From: Doryteuthis pealeii
Lineage: Eukaryota > Mollusca > Cephalopoda > Myopsida > Loliginidae
DNA length: 64,000 nucleotides
NCBI GenBank assembly: GCA_023376005.1
Contig: CM042160.1
Span: forward strand, 83,087,272-83,151,271
Direction: 5' to 3'
Shown: positions 10,708 through 64,000 of the stretch, piece by piece
Numbering within the stretch: position 1 is the first letter of the stretch
How the letters are laid out: each line of letters opens with the position of its first letter
Notes under the pieces: generated by a model
What the model was told of the DNA's origin: nothing
The model's input: the letters and a program-made list of their open reading frames with translations, nothing else
Databases searched by the model: none
Position numbers and translations under genes: made by a program

Positions 10708-11085
10708 TCTTATTATAATGGAGATTGTGTTTCTGTAACCAAAAGTACTTCACAACCAACATCATAATTTCCTTAGTTATTTACATCACATTCTGCATGA
10801 TTTTATTCTTATCTTAATTAGTAAGAAAATTGTTTTATATTAATTGGCCTTATCTACATACTAATAAGATGCAATTGTATTTATATATACAATCAAACAA
10901 CAGCTTACAGTATGAACAGGAAGGCTAATTTGTATATAAATATTGATCTTAAAAATTCTATTTAAATAAATTTGTTTGGTATTATTGATTTCTAATTATT
11001 TGGTTTCATTTTGATAAATACGAGCAGAAATCCCCAAAGATAATTCTTTAAAGAAATCGATTAACAAAAAGAAATAACTATAATT
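10708..11085 (+). mobile_element. Second Helitron, head-to-tail, 3'-truncated
   Basis: TCTTATTATAATGGAGATTG begins directly after the CTAG of the previous copy with no spacer. Internal sequence parallels 10110-10450. The 3' hairpin is missing; a SINE tail begins at 11098. Confidence 0.65.
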
Positions 11086-11097
11086 CTATTCTTTTTT

Positions 11098-11178
11098 AGC
11101 GCTAGTGAAAAGGGGATAGACTCCCTCGCTGATTGGCTGATAACGACTTTAGGCCAGCCCGACGACTTTACTTTTACT
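11098..11178 (+). repeat. SINE family A tail fragment
   Basis: AGCGCTAGTGAAAAGGGG, ATAGACTCCCTCGCTG, then GGCCAGCCCGACGACTTTAC. Tail only. Confidence 0.65.
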
Positions 11179-11279
11179 GTGTAATTTAGTTAAATAAAAT
11201 CCTTTCTACAAACTTTTCCCCTAGAAAAATACAGTAAGAAAATTGGTCCTTTCTTCAAACTGTTTCTCTCTATGTAGAA

Positions 11280-11900
11280 TGATTATTCTATCTCCGCCCT
11301 GTCGGCTGGGGCGTTAGAATGCACCGACTGCACCTCTGCAGAGGGGTAAGACTCCTCCAATGGGGCCACCTGTTAGCCGTGGGTGGCAACCCGTGATGCT
11401 TAAGGATAGAGCCCAGGTGGATGAGCAATTCATGACATGCAATACTCTACTTTGGCCCTATCTTGGGCTAGACGGGCGGTCGGAGAGGCCCCCTCCGATC
11501 AATCGGCTGGTCACGTCAAGCCCTAGCACCTATATGATTTTCACAACCCTATTGCCCTTATGGCAAACCACAACCCTTTTTTATCATATGGGTGCTAGAA
11601 GGCGGTGGCTGCGGGTTTACATGTCCTGGGAATGACGTTAAACTCTATCTGATGGTGAGGTTCCAGTTTTGGAGGTTTGGGGAATGTAGAGCACTCCTTC
11701 ATCACCATTGCTCCCTGGTCCACTCTGACCCGGAGTGGTAGTACCTGTTAGGGTCCCATCTATGGGTTAAATAGAAAAATGTATTTATAAAAAAATTGTA
11801 TTATCCATTAAGAATTGATTTATTTCAAAACTTTATCGGCATTAAATGACCCACTTAGGTTGATATGCCGTAAAACAAAACAAACAAACAAACAAAATTA
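11280..11900 (+). repeat. Family C dispersed repeat, longest copy
   Basis: Order of blocks: CTGTCGGCTGGGGCGTT, CTCTGCAGAGGGGTAAG, GTGGGTGGCAACCCGTGATG, GGGCTAGACGGGCGGTCGG, TCAATCGGCTGGTCACGTC, CCCTTATGGCAAACC, GGTGCTAGAAGGCGGTGGCT, GGTAGTACCTGTTAGGGTCC, then the GGTTGATATGCCGTAAAAC tail. The 91-codon open frame inside is not conserved as a protein among copies. Class unknown. Confidence 0.75.
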
Positions 11901-12142
11901 TTCTATCTCTATTTCTGTTGGCATTAAATAACTCACTGAGGTTAATATGCCGTAAAACATACCAATCCAATCTAGCCTTCCTGTACGCGCATATTTTTGC
12001 TAGTAACAATAAAATACTTTTACCTTTCATAGTAACAATTCATCCATGAACAAAATGTGACGCTTATTAGCTTCACCACAAACAATTGTGAATCCAATTA
12101 AATTGTAGATTATTATTTAAGATTTTAACATACCATAAAACT

Positions 12143-12874
12143 AAACAAATTTGGGGGCTCTTTGCAGAGATGCGGCCTGGCATCCTGCCTTTAAAAAAAA
12201 ACCGCTAAGCAGTGATAGCTAAAAAAACCAACCCACTGAAGCGGTGCCTGCTGAAAAATTTGCTGACATTTATTTTAGTTAAAATAAAAAAGAATATCTA
12301 AATATTTTAATTTTTTAAATTTTTTTATTATTTGTATTTCTCTGAATGTTTGAGATGAGGCTTGATGATTAGTTATCTACGTTATTCGGACTATTGTCCT
12401 CATCTTTATTGTTATTTGTACAACGTTTCAGCCGATATACCCTTCAGCCTTCTTCAGGTATTTCTTGTCGGACTTGAGAAGGTTCCTGAGTCCGAAAAGA
12501 AATACCCGAAGAAGGCTGGAGGTTATATTGACCGAAACGTTGTACAAATAACAATAAAGATGAGGACAATAGTCTGAATAACGCAGATAATACTTGTAAT
12601 TGATTGTTGGAAATAAATATATTAAAATAAAATAAAGATACGGAAAAAAAAGTTTTGATTTTTTTTATTTGTAATTGATTGTTAAAAAAAAAAAAAAATG
12701 AAAATACCGAAAAAAAAAAGAGAAAAGATATTTGGGAGTAGTGGGAAATATCGCATTAACATTTCAGGAAAAACACCTTAAGAGCTGATTGTTTTTTTTT
12801 TTTTTAGCTATCACCACTTAGCATTTTTTAAGGCAGGAGGGATTCATCTCTGCGAAGAGCCCCCAAATTTGTTT
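12143..12874. mobile_element. Terminal-inverted-repeat element with nested palindrome
   Basis: Arms AAACAAATTTGGGGGCTC (12143-12160) and its exact complement (12857-12874), extending with mismatches to about 75 bp (AGAGATG..GGCATCCTGCCTTTAAAAAA). No transposase frame. The inside holds the palindrome at 12362-12592. Confidence 0.7.
12362..12592. repeat. Snap-back palindrome carrying hammerhead-like arms
   Basis: Each arm reads outward CTGAAGAAGGCTGAAGG / GGCTGAAACGTTGTAC, then AATAACAATAAAGATGAGG and ACAATAGT. The arms (about 100 bp) are complementary. A second member of the family is at 19492-19672. Confidence 0.75.
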
Positions 12875-13307
12875 ATTTTTAAAAAAATTATATTTTATTT
12901 ATTCATTTATTTGTCTATACAGAAGAGCATATTTTACTTCTCCTACCTAACCCATATAGATGTCAGTGTGTCAGAAATATCTATTTATATACATTAAAGT
13001 TAACAACTTCTTTATTAGATTTTACTGCTACCAGCATCAGCTCATTCCCCCCCCCCAAGTCTTTCAGGGGAACCAAAACTATCTGAAAGAATTTAGTCCT
13101 GAAATTGCAGACTCTTGGGTGCCAGCTGTTATGTCTGGGACCTGCTAAATTCCCCTCACCCCCAAAAAGCTTTTCTAGAATTCTTTGGAGAGTTCCTATG
13201 TACTATGAGGTACTTGGCTAATTAGAATGGATTGGATTTTAGATTTTAGTGTCTTGCTGCTGACTTAAAAGTTCTTTCTTGAAATTTTCATCATTAGTGG
13301 TTGTAAT

Positions 13308-13308
13308 C

Positions 13309-13358
<50 letters not shown>

Positions 13359-13359
13359 G
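13308..13359. repeat. (ATT)n microsatellite
   Basis: About 17 trinucleotide units. Confidence 0.9.
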
Positions 13360-13429
13360 CAAGAAAAAAAAAAAATGCCCTCTGGGCAACGTAAAAACTA
13401 ATTTTTGAAAAGTATTGGTTGAGTGGGGT

Positions 13430-13540
13430 GGGAGATAAAAATTCAATGACAGGATTTGTATCATAAGTAAAATCATCAAATTTATTAAAAGAAGTAACAA
13501 AAATAAAACAATCTGAAATGGAAACTTGGTTCTATAGAGG
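13430..13540 (+). repeat. Dispersed repeat F
   Basis: AAAAATTCAATGACAGGATT, TGTATCATAAGTAAAATC, ATCAAATTTATTAAA, then GGAAACTTGG. Also at 33455-33560 and 59515-59630, in the intron after TRIM37 exon 9. Confidence 0.6.
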
Positions 13541-13893
13541 ATTGTCGTGTTAGGGGTAACTAATTTATAGAGATTAGGGTTTTCAAAGCCTTGTAGGTTA
13601 TTTAGTCAAAGTACACATCACACTATAAGAATATATTTATATAAGCACATGGCATAAAAAACAAGAACTCACAATTAAAACGAACAACATTGTATTAACA
13701 TGAAGTTTACAAAAGGTAATACAGAATACTTGGCAAAGTTCTGTAAAAAGAATTATCACCTCATTCTGGCATGTTTAAATGTTTTGTTTTTTAGGGTTCA
13801 TGCCTTTCATTTGGGCATTAGCACAACTGCTAACTTAGATTTAATTTTCTGAGTTTGTTATCAGTAACTTAGATCATTCAAGTTGCTTTTGTA

Positions 13894-14689
13894 TCTCATT
13901 ATAATGGAGACTGTCACCACTGACATCACAATTCCCTTAGTTATTTACATTATATTTTGAAGCATTATTAAATAATCATTATTTAATGGGCCGGGTTAAC
14001 GCAGGTGGTAGAGCGTTCGGCTAGAAACCACAAGGATCCTAGTTCAATACCGGTCCTCGCCAACTTGGCGCATGAGTAGCACGGGGATCTGTGCGGTAAA
14101 GTAAGGAGCTGACGGTATGTGTGGCGCTCCACCTCAGACGCTAAAATAATCTCCTTGGTCTAGCGCAAGTGAAAAGGAGATAGACTCCCTTGCTAATTGG
14201 CTATTACCGATTTTAGGCCACCCCGACGACTTTACTTATTTAATCTTAATTAACATCTTATTTATTAAAATGTCTATTGCCTCAAAATGGCTCATGTTGT
14301 TAATGCATTTAAAGTCATGCAAATTTTTTGTAGATCATTAAAAAATAAAGGTTTACATAGTATAGGGTGTGGATATTTTTCAAACTGATTTTAACAAGAC
14401 CAGGTTTAATAAATAATTACTTGCTGTTCTATTCTTTGATTATACCTCCTGTTTCAAATGAGTTTTATGTAAGAATTTTATTTTAGATAATATTGAAGGC
14501 TATTTTTTTATTTTATTTTTATTTTAAATTTCATTTTTATGCTTTGTCCAGTATTAATATTTAAAAAAAAAAAATTAACACACACATGGTGTCATTGATT
14601 TCTAATATTGTTTTATTCTCAAACGTTAAAAACAATCCTATTTATAATTTTACAGAGAAATCAATAAAATAAAAATCTTTTTTATATGC
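13894..14689 (+). mobile_element. Helitron copy interrupted by a SINE
   Basis: Starts A|TCTCATTATAATGGAGAC at 13894, then AATTCCCTTAGTTATTTAC as in the other copies. A family A SINE splits it at 13987. The 3' end is not clear; it abuts an inverted Helitron whose CTAG is at 14691. Confidence 0.5.
13987..14237 (+). repeat. tRNA-derived SINE, family A, full length
   Basis: GGCCGGGTTAACGCAGGTGG (box A region), GGTAGAGCGTTCGGCTAG, then box B-like GTTCAATACCGG, the body (GTGTGGCGCTCCACCTCAG) and tail (GACTTTACTT). Box B is mutated. Inserted in a Helitron. Confidence 0.75.
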
Positions 14690-14690
14690 A

Positions 14691-15355
14691 CTAGCAAATA
14701 TATGCACCCACTCTAGGGTGCAAGTATTTAAGTTTTAATGTAATAAAATATTATATCAAATAAGAAAGACTAATGAAACTAAATAAGAATACAGATAAAA
14801 AGATTTGAAACAGAGGGGGGGATAATCGAAAAATAGAACAACTGAAATTTATTCCCTTTCATTGTTAAATTTATTTAGTTAAAATAGGAAGTAAAGAATA
14901 AAATTAGTTATTTCTTTTTGTTAATGGATTTCTTTTTAAGATTTATCCCTGAGATTTTTGCTCATATACATTATGAAAGGGCCGATTTAGCTCAGTCGGT
15001 AGACTAGCGTTCGGCTAGGAATCACAAGGTTCCTGGTTCGATACCAGCCCTTGCCAACTCAGCGTATGAGTAACACAGGGATCTGTGCGGTAAAGTGAGG
15101 AGCTGATGGTAGGTGTGTCGCTCCACCTCAGACGCTAAAATAATCTCCTTGGTCTAGTACTAGTGAAAGGGGATAGACTCCCTCGCTGTCTGGCTGATAC
15201 CCAACATTAGGCCGCACCGATGACTTTTTTACATTATGATAAAACCAAACAATTAGAAATCAATAATACGAAGCACATATTTATTAAAACCAAATTGTTA
15301 ATATCAATATGCAAATTATCCTTCCCTTTCTCACTGTAAACCACTATTTTGGCAA
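14691..15355 (-). mobile_element. Helitron copy, inverted, interrupted by a SINE
   Basis: On the - strand it ends with a perfect 6-bp hairpin (GCACCC/GGGTGC, 14704-14721), ATATATTTG and CTAG at 14691. Internal sequence is the reverse complement of 10300-10690. Split by the SINE at 14979-15232. Confidence 0.65.
14979..15232 (+). repeat. tRNA-derived SINE, family A, best copy
   Basis: GGGCCGATTTAGCTCAGTCG (box A), GCGTTCGGCTAGGAATCAC, GGTTCGATACC (box B, near consensus), then body and tail. Good reference for the family. The tRNA part may derive from an Arg- or Lys-type tRNA but I cannot decide. Confidence 0.8.
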
Positions 15356-15407
15356 ACTAGAGGTGTCTATTACTTACACAGGATTTTATCCTTTATCTTA
15401 AATGTGG

Positions 15408-15476
15408 TTTGAGAGCCACATATGGCCATCAAACGTATCACTGGAAACATCACTGAGGACCTCATGTGGCTCTCAA
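15408..15476. repeat. Short inverted-repeat element
   Basis: GTTTGAGAGCCACATATG and CTCATGTGGCTCTCAAAA face each other across about 35 bp. Confidence 0.55.
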
Positions 15477-15939
15477 AAGAATGAAAGGGTTAAGCGTCAT
15501 TTTCATTTTTTAAATTTAGAATTGTAAATCTCCATTTTCAGATTAGCCATCAGGTTATTGACTTAAAAAAAAACCTGATTGTAAATTTTACACTGCAGGA
15601 TGTAATCATGTGGTATTAAACCTGTTCAGAAATCCGTCACGCTTCACTCTTTATAATGAGATATACTAAGCTTGTCTATTTATCTGATAGACATTTTGCA
15701 CTTACTGTAGTGGTAAATTTAACTCGTGAGGTTTTTTTTTTATACTTAAGAGACTCTACTTATTGGGTTCAAATGCAATTTACAGATTGAAATAGAATTG
15801 TAAAATTTTTTTTTTTTTTTTTTTTTTTTCGCTCAGAATTTTCTGTGTCAATATCAATTTATCAGATATGTAGACGGGGCTTAGAATATGCTGACTGCTG
15901 AGAGATAATATCACCCCCCCCCCAAAAAAAAGGGTGTGT

Positions 15940-16400
15940 TGAATTTTATGGCATGTCAACCCTTATTTGGTTATTTTATTCTGAAAACGTTTTGTTTTAT
16001 TCATTCTTGATGGGTATTCAAAATTTTTTTTATTTAAACTAAATTTTTTCTTTAAACACATTATTTAAAACAATTTTTCTATTTAACCTATAGATGGGAC
16101 CCTAAAAGGTACTACCACCCCGAATCAGTGGACCTGGGAATAATGGCAATGAATGGGTACTCCACACTCCCCAGAGTTCCAGAATTGGAACCTCACCATT
16201 AGATGCAGTTTAACGTCATACCCACTTTCTAGAACATCTATGATAAAAAGGGTTATGGGTTTGCAGTAAGGGCAATAGGGTTGGGTGCTTGTGACCAGCC
16301 GATTGATCAGCTGAAGTAACCATCCTTAAGTATAACGGGTCGCCACCCACAGCCAACAGGTTACCCCTCTGCAGAGGTGCAATCAGTGTATTCTAAATCC
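15940..16400 (-). repeat. Family C dispersed repeat, inverted
   Basis: Reverse complement order matches 11280-11900: CTCTGCAGAGGGGTAA, GGGTGGCGACCCGT, then the GGTACTACC block and the tail (ATGGCATGTCAACCC on the + strand). Confidence 0.7.
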
Positions 16401-16499
16401 CCAGCTGACAAAGTAGTTTTATAATGAATTAGTAAAACTACTGGCATATCTCGTTATTTCGAAACCAGAAAACAAATGAAGTTTTTAATAGAAACCTTA

Positions 16500-16920
16500 G
16501 AAATGTCAGTGGGCATCTAAAATATGCTGACTGTATCCCCTGCAGAAGGGTAAGATCCCTACCATCCCCTGCAGAAGGGTAAGACCCTACCACCCCTGCA
16601 GAGGGTAAGACCCCCTACCACCCCTGCAGAAGGGTAAGACCCCTACCCTAAAAAGGGTTGTCCTGTATATGACAATAAGCTGCTGCATCTGATGGTGAGG
16701 CTCCAATTTTAAGGAATGTGGAGTTCCTCTTCATTGTCATTACACCTCATTCCACTCTGTGTCCTGGGTATGATGTTAAACTGCAGTTAATGGTGAAGTT
16801 CCAGTTCTGGAGCTCTGGGGAGTGTGGAGTACCACTTCATTGTCATTACTCCCAGGTCCACTCTGACCCAGAGTGGTAGTACCTGTTAGTCCCATCTATG
16901 GGTTAACTCTTAATATCCTA
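16500..16920 (+). repeat. Family C dispersed repeat with internal tandem array
   Basis: Forms an inverted pair with the copy at 15940-16400. The CCCCTGCAGAAGGGTAAGAC block is repeated four times (16536-16645, about 28 bp each). Downstream it ends CCCATCTATGGGTTAA. Confidence 0.7.
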
Positions 16921-17148
16921 CACCACCTCATTCCGCCTGGCTGAAAGTCACATTTGTTTTCCTAATCCACCCCAAACGATAGCCTTTTGTTTAAATGTAT
17001 TATTAAACATATTTAGGAGTCTTTAATTTAAGGGAAATATCTCAAGTTAACTTTAAATGAAAAGGATCATTTTTAGCCATTTTTTAAATAAATCCTTGTA
17101 GAAATGGGGCTCTGGAATTCTCAATAGGATGTTAAGAGTTAAATAGAA
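16915..17148 (-). repeat. Dispersed repeat G
   Basis: Reverse complement of 56515-56760 and 30365-30620: blocks AGAGCCCCATT, CATTTAAATTTACC-like, CCGCCTAACTGG-like and AATGAGGCGGT. Unit of about 235 bp of unknown class, next to family B SINEs. Confidence 0.6.
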
Positions 17149-17528
17149 AAAAAAAGGAGTTTAAAAAAATGTTTAAAAAGATTGAGTTTAAAAAAAGAAT
17201 TTTCAATACCCATCAAGAATGAATAAAACAAAACATTTTCAGCATAAAATAACCCAACAAGGGTTGATATACCATAAAATCCAACAAAAAAAAACAAACC
17301 AACAAAATTTTATTCACCCCTATAAATTGATATGAATTACTTTAGCGAAGGGATATTTTTTATTTATTTATTTAGTAAATCCTATCAATGGTATCAGAGT
17401 TTATATAAACATTTAAATGTATTAAATTATTTTTATCAAATAAAAGTTTTTGGATAAACATTCAAGATATGTTTGTAGAATTATTTGTTTTTATAATTAA
17501 CCATTTTCTCTCTTTTTCTTTCTTTTAA

Positions 17529-62721
<45,193 letters not shown>

Positions 62722-64000
62722 GTGTGTAGTTTTATTTTTTATTATAAAAAGAAAAAAAAAACTCAATTTTTCTCTTTTGATGATGACACACCCCCTACTT
62801 TTGTGTGTGTGTGTTTGTGAAGATGTTAATGAATCTTAAATTTCCCCAAATTCTGGAATCATTAAAATGTTTTGGTCTGTAGTATAATTAAGTGAAATTT
62901 AAAAAAAAAAAAAAAAAAAGAAAACATGAATACACTTCTATGCATTTTGCGGTCAGTTTAAAAAGAAATATCACATGCAAATCCTTTTTATTGGGCTTTT
63001 GCAATGTAAACATTGCCACCATATATACACTTACACAGGATTATATATAAACTTACCATAATATAGAATGCATAGAATTTTATATATATATACACACACA
63101 CACACACTTACCATAACATATAATCTGCTTGGGGTTCACTTATGTAATTTGATGATTTTAAAAGTTATCATTTTCTTACGGCTGTGGAGTCAGAACACGA
63201 AACCTTTGACTCCGATTCCTCTATTTTTGGCGAATCTGATTCCTCTTTATGTAATTAAGTGCTTATGGTCTACAAATAAATATGAAACCATGATTTTTTT
63301 ATAATCTATTTATAAGAAGTGTGCACTGTATAACTTTACAGTTCATATAAAGTGTAAATTCAACTGGAGTTGGAGTTGATATAGTTTTACTAACTCCTCC
63401 AACCCCTTAATAGCTTCCTACACCACCACTTCAACTCCATAACCCATTGTTTATATGCAGGGTGCGACAGAAATACCTCTTACAGTTTAAACTATCACCT
63501 GTGTGCTTCAAGTGGCAATAGTAGTTCCATGTAACTAATATCTTACCATTCTAAAAAAAAATTTTCAATATTGCTATGGGTTGAAAATTCTATCAGGAAC
63601 ATCATCATTCTGGTGTAAAATGAAATAAACATGAAAAGCTCTCTGTAAGGATACTTATTAAGTGATATTCTCCTATAGACACCTACACATGGACATACCA
63701 GTGTAGGTCGACCAGCAAATACCTACATCAGTCATATCTGTGCAGATATTGGATGTCGCTTGGAATACCTGCTAGGGTTGGGTGGCAAGAGAGTTTTATG
63801 GGAATCTGTGCTGTTCAGATGATGATATAGCAATTACAGATTCACCAGTCTTTAGGTGGGGAAAAAAAGATGTTTCAACAGCAAACACACTGTGTGCATC
63901 GGTCCAAACCATAGTCATAATTAATCGTATCTGAAAAAAATAAAAATGGTAAAGCATTAGCTAGATGGAGCTACCATTGCCATTTGCCTAAGTTCACTTA
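62722..64000 (+). other. TRIM37 intron, incomplete
   Basis: No further exon recognised. Contains CA microsatellites (63089-63108) and a possible dispersed repeat with GGAGTCAGAACACG, TTTGACTCCGATTCCTC and an inverted GGAGTTGGAGTTG / CTTCAACTCC pair (63180-63440). Confidence 0.5.

Noticed and set aside
14979..15055. Possible functional tRNA gene
   Set aside because: Box A and B are present, but acceptor and anticodon stems do not close and a SINE body and tail follow; several similar copies exist.

Overview
This is eukaryotic, intron-rich, AT-rich DNA, most likely from a mollusc and probably a cephalopod. That assignment is inference. It rests on the dense tRNA-derived SINEs, long AT/GT/GA microsatellites, non-autonomous Helitrons and snap-back palindromes, and on the GGGAAGATAACTC motif (near 34876 and 50093) that is common in molluscan repeats. 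No bacterial gene organisation is present.

Two genes can be supported. On the + strand is the 5' half of TRIM37, a RING / B-box / coiled-coil / MATH E3 ubiquitin ligase. Thirteen coding exons chain without a phase error: 17535-17636, then 53331-53371 through 62721. They give exactly 500 codons. The initiator exon and the acidic C-terminal half are not identified or lie outside the window. Exons 2-9 occur twice. The copy at 53331-59245 is intact. The copy at 26472-33177 carries about one small indel per 50 bases and is frameshifted in nearly every exon. The intact copy begins immediately after a single N (52764), and another N lies at 23438, so the repeat looks more like an assembly artefact or second haplotype than a biological duplication.

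Between the two TRIM37 copies, on the - strand, is an unrecognised gene. An exon at 47750-48348 encodes a Ser/Thr-rich region, one membrane segment and a basic tail. It joins in phase to exons at 40395-40586 and 34452-34520. A 4.5-kb non-autonomous LTR element (35510-39995) sits in its second intron in the opposite orientation.

Layout: 1-17.5 kb is repeats upstream of the first recognised TRIM37 exon (a SAM-like remnant, SINEs, a 14-copy minisatellite, palindromes, tandem Helitrons). 17.5-25.9 kb is the first TRIM37 intron with SINEs, a palindrome pair and a complete Helitron. 25.9-33.96 kb is the degraded TRIM37 copy. 34-52.76 kb is the minus-strand gene, the LTR element, SINE clusters and a solo LTR. 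52.76-64 kb is the intact TRIM37 copy and further exons.

The most unusual signals are: (i) a dispersed family of hammerhead-ribozyme-like motifs (best at 60808-60858) with an extra nucleotide before stem II, repeatedly followed by an AATAA-type stretch; (ii) the LTR element, whose primer-binding site and start codon are duplicated inside the body as part of a tandem gag-like module; and (iii) the phase-chained minus-strand membrane-protein gene.
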